A program made the translations under genes and the position numbers. 64,000 bases of DNA from Limnoperna fortunei (lineage: Eukaryota; Mollusca; Bivalvia; Mytilida; Modiolidae): NCBI GenBank assembly GCA_944474755.1, contig OX104122.1, forward strand, positions 27,369,956-27,433,955. Reading direction: 5' to 3'. The notes below the pieces were generated by a model that did no database searches, was not told where the DNA came from, and saw only the letters and a list, made by a program, of their open reading frames with translations. Of this stretch, positions 34,633 through 47,984 are shown in pieces; positions within the stretch are counted from its first letter, which is position 1, and each line of letters starts with the position of its first letter.

Positions 34633-35165
34633 AATAAAAACAACCATAGTAATTCAGTTCTTTGTATCATACTTTACGAACGCTCAAGAGCATACGTAAC
34701 TTTACGGGTGATTTTACGCGTAACTTACATGTACGACTACGAATCTTTGAGAATATTAAAACAGACGTAAACTTACGATACGTTTAAAATTACGTCTACG
34801 ATTTTTTGAGAATATGGCTACAGGCTTCCATAATCATGTATATGATCACCTAGACTACATGTAAACAGATTACACTTTTATATGATATAATTTGCATAAT
34901 TCAGTTTGTGTTCTGCTGTCACATTAATAAACAGGTAATACACAAACAATAATGTATTCCGATAATTATATAATACATAACAATAAAATTAACGTTAACA
35001 TTCTATATTTCATAAGGATTTTATTTTGCATATAGTAGACAAAAACGTAGTTTTGCAGTTAGAAAACAAAATGAATAAGGGTTATTTGTACTGTTCCTGT
35101 TACTTAAAAATTAAAACAATATTGTATTGTTCTGAGAACAGTATGGGGCTTCAGAAACCGAATGT

Positions 35166-35350
35166 TTAAGGTAGTTAGTTACCACTATTGATCACATGCC
35201 TGGCATCAATCTCATTGTGGACATGGTGTGCTTGACTCCAATCTTTATTGATTTCCTACCAAAGTTCGGGGGCGGGGGGGTTCACCGAATATTTCTGTTT
35301 CTATTTCCAATAAAGATTAGATGCAATGATATAGCTGAAAAACTTAGCTT
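35166..35350 (+). mobile_element. tRNA-derived SINE copy, degenerate
   Basis: Plus orientation: 'AAGGTAGTTAGTTACCACTATTGATCAC' (head), 'GACTCCAATCTTTATTGAT', 'AAAGTTCGGG', 'GATGCAATGATATAGCTGAAAAA' (body). The box B region has decayed. Confidence 0.6.
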
Positions 35351-35833
35351 TAAACCAAAATCACACAACAAAGGGATTAGATGAGATGAGATGCTTTTAA
35401 AAAGTATCGCGATAGAAAAATGCAAGCCGATAGAAAAATCACAATTGTGACATGAACGGACACTGATAAAAAAGTATGTGTCCTATTGCATTATTGCATT
35501 TTTCACCGATCCTAACCTCCCAATAAATATTGACCGTTCCCTTAGTAACTCCCAAAGTGCAATAAATGATTACAAGCAAACAATGTCAGGAGATATTTTT
35601 TCTGTGTTAAATGTGTTAACGAGAACATTTGTCCGTATTACTATACCTCTAGGCAGCCATATTGAATTCAAAAAATATTTTTGTTTCATTTCAACAACTC
35701 CATTTGTTATCAATACGATTAAAAAAAATTGCTTAAATAACGTAAAATTTAAAGGGAACTTCGCAAAACAATGAAAATTTCATATGTTATTCTTAAAACA
35801 TATTTACCTTTAGATGTTTTATTATATCCTCAA

Positions 35834-35958
35834 TCTGATTAAAATTAGATCTTTCACTTGCTCCCCGTTTTTGCTATGGTCGCTGCGTTGTACGTTGCTG
35901 TCGTTGCATACTTGCAAGGAGGAGCAAGTGAAAGATTTAATTTTAATTAGATTAATTA
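35834..35958. mobile_element. MITE-like element with 27-bp inverted arms
   Basis: ATTAAAATTAGATCTTTCACTTGCTCC at about 35839-35866 (two runs ATTAAAATTAGATC and TTTCACTTGCTCC) is matched in inverse at 35921-35948 with one mismatch. ATATCCTCAATC occurs directly on both sides. The centre is GC-richer. Confidence 0.7.
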
Positions 35959-36045
35959 TATCCTCAATCGTAAAGCATCTAGAGTGACTTGAAGGTGGTA
36001 AAATTTTGAATATAGCTGCCATCATGGTGACGAGTCTATTTGTTT

Positions 36046-36296
36046 TTATTATTCTTGAATGTTGTTTAAAGCCACTCTCAACAATGTTTTAGCTATTTAA
36101 TGGCGTCCAGTTTTTATTGGAGGAGGAAGCCGGAGTACCAGGAGAAAGCCCCGACCTTCGCTAGGAAATTCCTTGTCAATTTTTATTGGAGTCAAACGCA
36201 CCCTGCAATCAGTGAGATTCGAACCCGCAACCTCAGTGTTGACAGACCACGTGATCAATAGTAGACGAACTACCTTAACCGCTCGGCCAACGAGCT
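36046..36296 (-). mobile_element. tRNA-derived SINE copy 4 (full length)
   Basis: Minus-strand head GCCGAGCGGTTAAGGTAG and GCGGGTTCGAATCTCAC (box B), then the shared body ending at TTAAACAACATTCAAG. It is one of the best-kept copies. Confidence 0.8.
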
Positions 36297-36884
36297 CATG
36301 TTTATATCTATGTTAAAGATGTTCTGTGATATACTGTCCAAGACACTTTGATTAATGCGCTTTAATATGACATTTAAATTCCTTTATTGAATTAAAAATA
36401 TATTTTGTTGGCAATATTTCTATCAAAGCCATGTTATATGTTTATATAAGGATTTCCAACTTTTCCATTTAGATTTATACATTTTAAGCTAGTGGATCCG
36501 TTACTGTCTGTTCGTTTCTTTTTTTATATTTAACCATGATATACCCATGCAAGGTTTGGCGGTATGTTTTATATAATTCGTCGTTCACCAGAAATCGTAT
36601 TCAGTTTTTGAACAAACAATAATTACCCTCCCATCCTTATTCCATAATTGTTTCTTTCTTTGGCATTTGTTTTTTTCTCTCTTTTCAGAACATGTTCTTA
36701 CATAGTCGAAACTTCGTCATAGCTGAAAGTATATTGTTAGATGTTGTTGATGAGCCGTAACCTAACAGAAGTCTTACATGTTAGAATTAAATGTAGACTT
36801 CTTATGCTACATTAGAATAAAGCAAAAAACAATGTGTTCTGGCTGGGACCATACTGTGATGGTTCATAGTATCCGACTGACAGA

Positions 36885-37215
36885 GCTGCCCAGCGCGTCC
36901 CCAAGTGGCGGATAGGGAATGGCTTCTCGTTGGGGGTTGTCATGTCATAATACAGAAATCTGACAGCGGACCATTGATTGAATAGTGCCACGCTCCTTGT
37001 ACAATAAAGACTCGCTTTGTGGACGTCGATAACAGTAGGCTTGTTTGTAGCTGCTCAAAAGGCTAAATATTTCGCCCCTACCCATACCCTATACATTTCC
37101 AGTGACAGTTAAAATTGTTATCCTCTGGTCAATTTTTCCTGTATTGATTTATTGTGTTTGTAAACTTGCTCTTGCCCTGAATATAGCTGAAATACTGCTC
37201 GCTTGACATCAAATC
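36885..37215 (+). mobile_element. Interspersed family 2 copy (long)
   Basis: Begins 'GAGCTGCCCAGCGCGTCCCC' with 'AAGTGGCGGATAGGG', then the body shared with 28190 and 57275 ('TTTCGCCCCTACCCATACCC', 'GCTGAAATACTGCTCGC'), ending ATCAAATCAATC. Confidence 0.7.
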
Positions 37216-37965
37216 AATCGATGTTTATTTTCATATCGATTAAAATCTACGACTATCATTCAAGCAACAGTCTATGTTTCATTTTTAACTGCCTTACGTC
37301 ACAAAACACAAAAACTAACCACCTGAACAAACACATTCACTCATTGACTCGTTAGTACAAACTTGCCAACCAGATTCTCAGTTTTCTACTTAGTACCAAC
37401 ATAATAAGTTGTGAGAGTTTTGTCTTAGACATTGGACAAACATTACAGTTTGCTTATATAGATTAGACACTCTGGTTAAGTGTTAATATGCAATATTATT
37501 ACATGAATAGAATTTTGCGTGTTTTTGATTGGTCTAAAAACAACTTTTGGGTCACGATAAATCGCAACAGTACTAAAATTACATAAAATGCTTGTACGCT
37601 GCACGATTCCGCTGCATAGTAGTCAAGCGGAATACGATATCTACCTGGTTTTTATATTTTAGCCAATCTGAATAGCCGTCTTAACAAATTCATTCGTCCA
37701 ATCAAATCGATTGTATTAATTGTACATCGGGACAACAACAAATGGGAGAAACGTCGGCTCTGCGATATGTTGATTCATTTATATTATTCTCATATTTGAA
37801 ACTGGAATTTCGGAATTACCAGCAAATTGATACCAAAATGCAGTATTAAATAAAAAATATTAAGGGTAACAACAATTACAAAATGTAATCAGGGGCTCCA
37901 GTAGAAAAGGCATCCTCTGTTTTTTCTGATCGAGGTGAGATTGTGGTTTTATTCATGTAATAAAC

Positions 37966-38100
37966 AATTAATGACTTTGATATACGGTCGCTATCAGGAT
38001 TGATCAGCCCTCAAAAATATATACTCACATATATACACATAATATTACATTTTCTTTGGCTGATAAATCCTGATAGCGACCTATATCAAAGTCATTAATT
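37966..38100. mobile_element. MITE-like element with 43-bp inverted arms
   Basis: AATTAATGACTTTGATATA then GGTCGCTATCAGGAT and ATCAGCC on the left is matched in inverse on the right (38057-38100) with few mismatches; the loop is short and AT-rich. Confidence 0.8.
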
Positions 38101-38316
38101 GTATAATATTATTTTTAAGTCGTACACATCGTACGTGTCCGTCATATAGTTTGAGATGCCATAGTGTCGTACTTTTCGTGCTTGGTTTAAAGGCTTTAGC
38201 GGGACCGATAATAAAAAGTTAGGACATTTTACATGTTTTTTCTTTTGCATAGACTTCACGGCAAAACAATAAAGCAGTCGTAAGAGACAGATAATCTGAC
38301 ATTCAAAATGCATGCA

Positions 38317-38395
38317 AAGTTGACAGGCACTTGATCAATAGTAGATGGTCGACTACCCTTTTTTCTTAACCACTGGGCTACCGAGACCACTTTTT
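38317..38395 (-). mobile_element. SINE tRNA-like head fragment
   Basis: Minus-strand GGTAGCCCAGTGGTTAAG followed by CATCTACTATTGATCAAG is the 5' head of the SINE family, without the body. Confidence 0.6.
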
Positions 38396-38567
38396 TATGT
38401 GTATTTGTGTTGTTATTTTTTTTACACTTTTTAAAATTTTAGATTGGCATGAAACAAATTGAACGTGTAGAGGAATTTAGACCACTTAAAAAGACTAACT
38501 ATAGGTTTTTATTAGGTATTTAAATAAAGTCCTGCAGCAGCAGACATCTATGATGTTTTTATTATTT

Positions 38568-38745
38568 TTTTTTGTTTGAATGTTGTTTAACACTATTCAC
38601 AGCAATTTTTCAGCTATATCATGGCGTCCAATTTTTATTGAGGGAGGAAACCGGAGTACCCGGAGAAAAACCCCGACCTTCGGTGGGAAAACTGGCAATC
38701 CGTGCCAATTACGATTGGATTCGACTGCATCTTGCCCACATTCAT
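38568..38745 (-). mobile_element. tRNA-derived SINE copy 5, head lost
   Basis: The plus strand shows the body (TTGAATGTTGTTTAACACT to GATTGGATTCGACTGCATC); it stops before box B. Confidence 0.7.
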
Positions 38746-38999
38746 GATATTTTTGTCATTATATAACAAGTACATTCTTTGTAAAGGGCTACATAGTAAA
38801 AATTGATTAGAACTAGCTTTGCAAATTTAATTCTAAAAAGAAGTCATTTGAACTATTCACATATAAGGTCTTATGCAGTTCAGTCTACTTTGAATTACCA
38901 AATTATAAATGATTACTGAAAATTCTAAATACATGGATGAGATTTATTTGAATTTATGGTTTTAAATTGAGTGAATCAAATAGTTATGTAATTATATGC

Positions 39000-40420
39000 T
39001 ATTTGACATATGCCGAACAGTCCTGAAACTAATGTGTTCATGTGGTTCAATCAAATAAATATTGAAAATTAGAGTAACAATAATTTATCATCCTATGAAA
39101 CCTGGGCACTTCGGAAATGTATTCACCTTTGGATTTTGATCTTTCAAAGCTACGCTCACCGAAAAGACATAGTACAAGGATTTCATGGTACGTAAATAGA
39201 ATACCTTAAATATTTATCATTACATGAGACAACTAACATTATTTTTTGACAAGCATTTTTGCAGTCTATCGTCATGTTTATCTTGATTTTTCAATCAGCT
39301 TAAATGATTGGCATTGTTTCGCTAAATTCTGTTCATTATCTGGTAACTAGGAATACTTGATTATATTTTTCCATTTTACCTATCCTACATAAACGAGGTG
39401 AATACTATAGATTTTTCTGTATAGTTTATTAATGGTTAGAAAACATAGACCTGATTTTCAATATGTTGTTGAACTAAATATTTCAGTATTTGACGTCATT
39501 TCCATACAATAAAATATCTATACTTAACTGCACATGTAACAAACGAAGCTCTGATTAATAGAGTATTTCTTAGCAAACTAAACTTTTTACCATAAACCAA
39601 GTAGTTTTCTACACTTCCTTTTATATAATAACACATACGATCGTTAGATAGTAAAAAAGAACGATATAAATTATCATTAACTACATTTCGCAATCTCTTG
39701 TGAAAAACATTCATAAATCGATTTTAACAAACAAATAGGTTTTCTTTTCTTCATAATTATGTTGTTATAACTAAAGTTAAAAGATAGAGAAATTCGTCGA
39801 TTGACTCATGTTCGTATCTAATGAGTGTGACACTATAACAGTAGCAGGGAATAAGAAGGTAAATAAATGGTTGTATATTTTTTACTATAACCCAGTGAGT
39901 ATGGCGTTGTTTCAGTGGCTCAACTCCCTTAACTACTCAGCTACGTAGTTATTTCAAAATTTTAAATTACTATTCTTCTACTTTTCTTTTAACCGTTGAT
40001 GTTTTCCATTCATTCAAGGATTCAGTGATGGGAAATGGTGTAGTCCTGTTACAACTTGAGCAGACCTTTTCTGGCATGTTAGATTTTATTTGACTACTTC
40101 CAAACACTTCGGAGGTATTGTTCTGACACCAGTCTTAATATGTAAATAGGTGTGACCTTTGAGGCGAGTGACATCCCTTTAATATTGATCAATGAATATT
40201 GAATAGTTCATCCCCAAGTTGTATTTTATGTGCATCCCCAACTCTCCCAGGTAAGTTAAAATAAAAAAAAGACAATATAAAAAATATCAGACTGTTGGCC
40301 TGAAAAGTTAGATGTACGTCAAATGTCTACCTAAAATAGAAATCAAATAGCTCAAAAAGAAAGAAGGAACACAACTGACTGCTGTTACTAGTGGGGATGG
40401 TCTTAATGTAACCCATGTAC
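39000..40420. other. AT-rich stretch, nothing recognised
   Basis: Short chance frames only, with no splice-bounded exon, repeat family or RNA gene that I can support. Confidence 0.4.
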
Positions 40421-40424
40421 ATTT

Positions 40425-40575
40425 TCTGGAACACTGAGTTTGCAGATTCGTATCTCACTGCCGGCAGACTGTGTTCAACTGTAATTTTAATTGACAAGAG
40501 TCGCCAGTTTTCCTTCCAAAGTTCAAGGGTTTTCTACTTGTACTGTAACTTTCTCCTTAAATAAAACTGGATAAC
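40425..40575 (+). mobile_element. tRNA-derived SINE, degenerate copy
   Basis: 'TTCGTATCTCACTGCCGGCAG', 'TTAATTGACAAGAGTCGCCAG' and 'CCAAAGTTCAAGGGTTTTCT' follow the family order in plus orientation. Confidence 0.6.
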
Positions 40576-41814
40576 TGATAACCTACTGAAAGTGGAGATG
40601 CACACATTCAAACAAACAAACATAAATTTTCTGGTCCAAAGATAAGTCAGAGCTGTTATATTATGCAGTGCTAGTACAAGGGTGATAATGTTAAATTTCG
40701 TCCATACTCGAATTTCGACGATTTCCATTCACTCAGCAATGTAAATAACGAACCTAAAGCTAAGTTACTTTCAAAATATCGTGCTCAAAACAAATGACTC
40801 CTAAATAATAAAATACAGTGCGTTTCAACGAAATTAATGTCCGTTAAACTGACACACTTTTATCGCCGAAATTCGAGTGTACTAGTATGTAGATTTGCTT
40901 TTGTGTTAACCATAATCGACTGGTATTAGGATACATAAATAAATCATTTTAATCACTAAATTCAAGTTTTGAAATATAATCCACATTTATAAAAAAAATA
41001 CGTTAACTCAGGTACTTGCTATCCAAAGAAAGAATGGCACTTGAAGCAGCAGCAAAGCAATAAAAGGATATATACACTCAAAATTACCTCGTTGGAAAGC
41101 TATTTTGTATTCAAATCAATTAGATTCTGTTCTATTTTCCATCCGTTTGAACTTTTATAAGTATCAGTTTAGTGTTCTCATTATCAATATGTAAATGAAA
41201 CGCTACAAACAATTTGAAAGGTGTGAAAACTCATTTTAAAAAAGACTGTAACATACATTGTCATACACAAGTTTATTAAAAGAGTGTTAATAAAGTAAAA
41301 AAAAATGTTCGACTCATTACTAATATAAAAATTGTGCTTTGTTCACAGAAGTGCTTAACAAAAGACGTCATAAGAATCTGTAAAGCTACAATTGTATAGC
41401 TAGTGGTGAGAAATCTAGAAAACATAAGTCGAAAATAAAAATTTTTCGAAAATTTCTCAATAAACAATGAATTAGCTTTATTTTGAGGGCTCTATTTTTA
41501 ATTTAATTTTTCTGTTCAAAACCTAGTGCAATTTTACAGAGAATAAACTTATCATTAATCAGCCGTTTTTGCTACGTTGTGCCTGAAAATCATTTATCAA
41601 CAAGAAAATGTACCAGACTATTGATCCTTAAACTTTAAGAAAGTTTACGGATCACCGGATATTTATCAGTTGTGGTCTGTCAGTACAGTGTTAATTTTGA
41701 ATACTTAATTTCAATTAATTATTTTAATTTTGCAAATGAACAGTTTCTAATTGGTCTTGGATTATTCTGTTTCCTTGCTTACTTATTCAGTTACCTTGAT
41801 TTTACATACAACTA

Positions 41815-42020
41815 TATATCAGTAAGATTGTATCCATCTCTGTGGGCATCGCCGATCTTGAGGTCACAGTTAAAGGTCAAAGGTCATCAACCATGGTATG
41901 CCACACATCGCCTTGATATTATCTACCCACATACCAAATATCAAAAGCCTACCTAAAAAGATAAAAAAGTTACAGCACGATTAGTTTCGGACGGACGGAC
42001 AGACTGATCACTATTAGAGC
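41815..42020 (+). repeat. Interspersed family 4 copy
   Basis: Same word order as 34413-34632 (TATCCATCTCTGTGGGC, CAACCATGGTATGCC, ATATCAAAAGCCTACCT, ACTGATCACTATTAGAGCG), with ACGGACGGAC before the last word. Confidence 0.65.
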
Positions 42021-45000
42021 GTATCAATAATGTATTTTTAAGACATTGTTTGGCAAAATTTAGAATTTTATTGTGTAGTTAATAGAATTTTTATGAAGTT
42101 AGTAAAATACAACTATTTTAAAGTAATTTTGTTTAAAAAATATGCATCACACAATTAAGATTCTTTTTAAATAACTGTAGTGGTCCTAAATTGGGCCAAT
42201 GTTTCAAACAATTTTTACAGTGTTAATCATTTCTCTCATCTATGTTTCTGCCGTCAAACTTTGGCAGAACGTTATATATGAAAAGTTTCATCAAGCATGG
42301 GAGTATTCCAGCATTGATAATTCTGTGTCTTGCTTCTGCAAAATATACAGTTTAGGTGTAATAATAACATTATTTGAATGTATAACCTGAACAAATAACT
42401 ACAAGGCTATTTCTAAAAGAACACAATTTAAGCTAACTAAATGTGTAAAAATTATCAAGGTAGTACCAGCATCTTTCATTGTGTTAACATGACCAGGAGT
42501 GGATGTCTGCATGAAACAAGCTAAATAGCAAAAGCTACTTGCTGACTTGTAGAATGGCAAGACTAACAATTCACTTTTCGGATTGCATCTATTTAAATTC
42601 AGTTGAATGAATGCAAGATCTACATAGAGACGCACGCAAAAGAATAGTTATTTTCCCTTTATTGAGACTAAAAACAAAAATTGGAAAGATTGAATATGCT
42701 TTTATAACGGGCAGACTGGACTGTTAGCGCACTTGCACTGAAGACAAACACAGGTCATTGCAGCAAATATCAGTTCACGTCAAGTTTCGTTTCCTCTTTG
42801 TCTTGTAAACTTTGAAAACAGTTTTTAATCTATATATAACTTGCATATTTTCTGTTTAGTTTCAATTTTGCTTGTATTTTACGTGGTTATCATACACTAA
42901 AAGGTCAAAAGGTCAAAGGAAATATAATTAGACTCCGTTGGATCACCTCAGTTATTTTCTCTCCCTTCATGGAAATGACCGAGAGATGATCACATGGAAG
43001 TTAAACCAGTTGTGCCAGATAAATATATCCACTAAAATAATACATGTTCGAAGGAAAACATTTGAATTTGTAAAAGGATACTTTTGTATAAAGAAGCATA
43101 AACAGTAATTCATCTGATTTATTTAAAAAGTTGGAGATTGAATAATAAAAACTTCCAGTTTTCGGAAAAATTTTAAACTTCATAGTATAGAGTAAAGTCT
43201 GATTATAGAATGTGAGATACACCTGCCATTGAGTGATAGCTCGCTACTGAACACATACCTTAAGGGGTATTCACTGGATGGCTTAAATGTTTGTTTAAAG
43301 TTAAATTACATATCGAAACTGTAACGTCAATTTTATTTGATTGAATTGGTCGACCAGTTGACCAACCAATATTAAATCGAATTAAATCATATTTTGTAAT
43401 TTTGTATTTTTCTATATACAAATTGTCGTTCTAAACCAATCAAATCATCAGTTATATTGTTCAAAATATAAAAAAAAGAAATAATGCAACTTAAAACAGA
43501 TCCTTGGGTCAAACCGGTATTTTTAAAAGAAAGTTTAATACAGCACTTGCCAAGCTTTTGTAAAAGAACTCATAGCCACACAATTTCAAACGCATTGCTG
43601 CTGTCTGTAAAGGTACAGTGTTTGTTGATAACATGTCTTTCCTCTGGTAGTAATACATTTTTTTCGATTGTTTCTAGAGATGTTTGTCTTTATATGGTTG
43701 TTGCCAACCTAAATGTGTAAAATTAGATTTTTCCATATAAAAATAATTTTCGAAGTCTGTCGCGTTATTTAGACTCCCGGGGCAAGTTTCGATAGCACAA
43801 AATTCCTTTGCCACTAAGTATTATGACTTCGTTTGTATGGAAAACCATGTGGACATATCTTAAAAAAGGTTGACTAAACCTTGAAACACGCGATATTTAT
43901 TAACATCATTTTCAACCTAGATTAAAATACTGCAATCCATACTGTACGTTAAAAGGATTTCCCCTGTTTTCGTCTTGATCAATCATTTGTATATCAATAG
44001 GTATTGTACCGTTATTGTTATATGTTACTAATATTGGATCTCAAAGTGACAGTGTAGAATGATCGATGTGTGTTTTGGTTTGAAAATAAAAGCCTACAAA
44101 CAAGATATTTTCCATTGGACTACTTTTTTGCTAATAATTATTCGTCACTTTATCTTCAGTAATAATAATTAATAGAGCGTCTGTTTTCAATGGTATCTAT
44201 AAAGGAACATTATTATTACCATGATTATAATTAACCCAAGTTTGTGTTTAACAAATTTGTCTTTAAGGTTTCGTCAAATATGTATGTCCAATGAACATCA
44301 GCTTTATTGCGTTTGACAAATACAAACCGTGTTTCAAAACCTTTTGATACAATCATTTACAGATTGTGTCTAATTTACCCTGTTATCAGTTTATAACGGT
44401 AACTACGCACACTCTACTTAATTACCCTATGTTAGTGTTATTTGTGGCAACTTTTCATTTTTAAAAGCTTATGTAGACGTAATTTCCTTCTTTTATCTAA
44501 GGCTTATGGTTTACGAACTTCACAACGCAATAAATAATCTAATTAGTTAATGATAGATCTAAAATGTCAATTAAAAGACAACATCAATGAAATACTACGC
44601 ATATTATCATTTCATATTGACATAAAAATTCATGCATAGGAAGGATGTGCATCAATTAGATAATAAAGGGTGAACTAACATTATGGATATATAATTATTT
44701 TTGTTTGAAAATTTAGTCTGTGTTACTTTTAATTAAATAAAATGTCAAAATCGTGCGCAAAAGCCGTGACAAGATAAAGAGTTCGTTGACTATGAACACA
44801 AAGTACGTTACGGACGTTAGTATTATTTTTAGAGCAAAGAGGAAAACTGAATGTTGTATAGAACCATACACTTGTATTCAAAGATACGAATATAATATTC
44901 AAATAATAGACCGTTATATCAGGATTTTCAAACAGCGTTCTTAATATTAATTTGTAGGTAACACCAATAGAAAATTTGATGAAAATTAATTCAAGACTTT

Positions 45001-45240
45001 AGCGCAAATCAGGGTAAGTAACCTGTTTAATGAGTGCCAAGCGTCTTCCATGATATTTATACCTTATAGAGATTTCGAAAAAGGTGGCGCACAAAAGCAC
45101 TTGAAAGGGCTGTATTTCTATGGTCGTCACCATGACTTAATTGACCTTTATGGGAAATCAGTGTCTCAAATACGATCTGACATGTTTGCTGAGTCATAGG
45201 TAGTAATTCCTATTCCTGGATTTGACTTTTCCCTAGACAT
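42021..45240. other. AT-rich stretch without supported genes
   Basis: I examined both strands. The longest frames (under 80 codons) have no domain, splice context or codon pattern to support them. Nothing else recognised. Confidence 0.4.
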
Positions 45241-45254
45241 GACAATGAGTAACT

Positions 45255-45600
45255 CGACGGGTGTCTAATTAGAGGCAGGCACTGCTTACTCGTCCGGAGC
45301 ACCTGAGTGCACCCATGGTTTTTATTGGGTTCGGGTTACTCTCTTTCTGTTTTTTGTGTTGCGTTTTATCTATATCCGGATTGGTAACTGTCCCTTGACT
45401 TTAGGCTCTTGTTGTTCGGTCGGTTTTCTTTGCTATTTTTCTTACCGTCCATAACCAGTACTATAATTTTCTAGTGGCAGTCGAATTATCAGCGCCACTT
45501 CATCCCATAACTATAATTGATTGAAACTTTCTTAACTTTTTCCTATCCTAAATAAGGCTAAAATACTGCTAGCTCGACCGTAGGCAACTCAACGGCAAGA
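45255..45600 (+). mobile_element. Two abutting repeat fragments (families 3 and 2)
   Basis: 45255-45450 has 'GAGGCAGGCACTGCTTACTC', 'CGGAGCACCTGAGTGC' and 'GACTTTAGGCTCTTGTTGTT', shared with 50750-50890 (inverted) and 58915-59060. 45470-45600 is the 3' part of family 2 (AGTGGCAGTCGAATTATC, GCTAAAATACTGCTAGCTC). Confidence 0.55.
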
Positions 45601-46189
45601 AAAATAGCAAGAAAACCGACCAAACAACAAAAGCTGTAAGTTAAGAAACGACCCAACATCAAAAACAAAAACAGAAGGTGAGTTATCAAAAAAAAGCTAC
45701 GGTGACTACCATAGAACTTCTTAACCGATAAAAACAACCCTTTGATTAAGTAGCTATGTAGTCAACAGCAGTGATAGGTCTAGAAAATCATAATACCGAT
45801 AGCAGGATCTAGCATAACGTATAGATAAAAATGTACACACCATAAACCGGAACTGCTGGATTGCTGCTATCCATTTACGGAAAGTTGACAACTGGAAGGT
45901 TAAAGTCATTTCGTTTTTATAGAGTCTAGTTTGTAGTTTTCCTCGTGGCTATTTGTAAAAAGTAGGTCATAGTAAGCGGCTATAAGATGAAGCTTACAAT
46001 TGCCAAAGGTATATAAGAAGACTGCAAAAAGCAGAAAAAATTGAGCTTATTAGAAACCCAGGGTGTTTACAAAGCGTTATGACGGACGCCATATTAGAAA
46101 TTTAATTTCAACACCTTATCACACGACTATTGATTTGTTTTTATTGTAATGCTTTTGATATTATCACTGAAAAGAAAGCCATTAACTGG

Positions 46190-47100
46190 ACATGCAAAAG
46201 AACGATTACCGCCTTTGGAGATAATAAAACTATAGGTATCGTTTAATTGTCATGTATAATACTGATGAGTAAGTTTTTAAGTGCATTCACTTTACAATTG
46301 TGCATAATGAACAATTAAACACAAAATACCATTTCAATTAAGGCAATTATTGTTATTATGTGATATATTGTAGATTTAAACAGTTGTTATATTTTATTTC
46401 TACTTTTAAGGTAAATAATAAAAAAATATTATATCTATTACAGTTTACTTGCTAATATACAGATAATTGGGTAATATCCATAGGTTTCTGAAATTAGATT
46501 TTTAGTTCCTCCTTATAACTTAAGAAGTATTAATTTATTAATTTTTACAGAAATTATGTCAAATAAAATAACAATCGGAATATATTTTGTTAAATCAAAA
46601 CCAAACTAATGTAAATCGAAGGAAGAACTGTTTATAAATGTACTGTTAATCGTTAAGAAGCTAAATTAGATTTTATGCCTGAAAGTTAAAATTATAATTA
46701 TGTTTAGAATGTACATGATTAAGTGAGAAAAGTAGTTTAGCAATAATGTTTACAAGACTAGGTCTTGTTTGCCTGTATTTCACTTTTGCCTGTTTTATGA
46801 TACATCTAATTCACAAGCAAAATAGGTAAAAACAAAACACAACAACCAATTTACAAAACATTGGAGATAATAAAACTATTGGTATCGTAATATTTATCTT
46901 TATCAAAATGTTAAGTGAGATTGTTAATGTCTTCACTTACTAATTGCATCACAATCAACAATTAAATGCTAATACTTTTTTAGTTTAAAAGACCGTTATT
47001 GCTAATATTGGTTTATATTTTCTAGGTCAATAGTAAAAATTAGGTAAAATGCGACGCTTTATAATAGTTTCAGCTATAATACAGATCATTAGGGTATTAA
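46190..47100. repeat. Old direct duplication
   Basis: GGAGATAATAAAACTATAGG at about 46216 and GGAGATAATAAAACTATTGG at about 46863 head two diverged segments that both continue with TATCGT, an AATTGCATCAC/AATTGTGCATAA-like word, ACAATTAAA and, later, 'ATACAGATAATTGGGTAAT' versus 'ATACAGATCATTAGGGTAT'. The period is about 650 bp. Confidence 0.55.
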
Positions 47101-47129
47101 TCTACGAGAATCAAGTACCTTTGTTTTTC

Positions 47130-47300
47130 GCTTATCGTTCTTCGATATTCAATATTCGATATTCAATATATTTTGATAAACTTTGTTGTTATATTAATGT
47201 TGTTATCCGTTATTCATATTTATTCTTTCATCATTTTGCTTTTCGTTTCGAAATTCATTTAGTTTTTCGTTTTTCGTTATTCATATTGTTATTCTTATAT
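47130..47300. repeat. TTCGATATTCAATA low-complexity tract
   Basis: Repeats of TTCGATATTCAATA and TTCGTTTTTCGTTATTC make one frame open for about 100 codons; this is not a gene. Confidence 0.6.
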
Positions 47301-47984
47301 TTTCCCGTTAAATATGGCAATTGTCTTAATGATTTATATCATTTTCAGTGGGTACGCTATTATGTTTAAAACAATAGAACTTGTTTATCAGTATCTTACA
47401 ATCAAACTAGCGTGTTTAAACTCCATATCTACTTAAAAGGACAAAAAGCAAGTAAAATAAAAATTAACATGCTAGATATTTCGATTATTTAGTATAAAAC
47501 CAATCGTAGTAGTTAATGGGATTTTGTTTTACTTTGGTCTAGAAATGTCAAGTTGATGATTAGAAATAAACGTTTTACTGAAAAATTTGGACCATGAAAA
47601 TCATGTAAAATATATATCAGACATGCAAAAAGCGTTATCTGATATGAATGTTCACAGAGGCGCTGTAATGATAAATTATAAGATAACAGCTATTGTACAT
47701 CTTTATGCTGCTAATCTCTTCTAGGCACTAAACAATGAAACAACATCATCATTGTAAACGCATTGTTCTTGGTGACAAATCTTTTTGAATGGACAACTAT
47801 TTCAAAGATAACAAGCACAATAAGTTTTCGCTGTAATCAGAAAATGGACTATATTGAAATCTTCAATAAAAACAAATTACTTTTCAAGTACAGATATCTA
47901 TGTCGTCCGAACATACTAGACTTACCGTATTTACTTCGGAATTATTTAGTTATTTCGAAGATCAAGATTCAAATTGCAGTATAT

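Larger units (their letters stand above)
32064..34820 (+). mobile_element. Probable PIF/Harbinger-type remnant carrying a Myb-like gene
   Basis: The left terminus GCCATATTCTCAAAAAATCG (from 32067) is matched exactly in inverse by CGATTTTTTGAGAATATGGC at 34799-34818. Inside both ends are repeated TTACG/CGTAA words, a subterminal-repeat pattern. Between lies a two-exon Myb/SANT-like gene on the plus strand. PIF/Harbinger elements encode such a Myb-like protein next to a DDE nuclease; no nuclease frame is visible, so this copy is non-autonomous or decayed. I could not define a convincing 3-bp target duplication. Confidence 0.6.

Noticed and set aside
47049..47369. 106-codon plus-strand frame
   Set aside because: Low-complexity TTCGATATTC sequence; Phe/Tyr/Ile-rich with no recognisable features.
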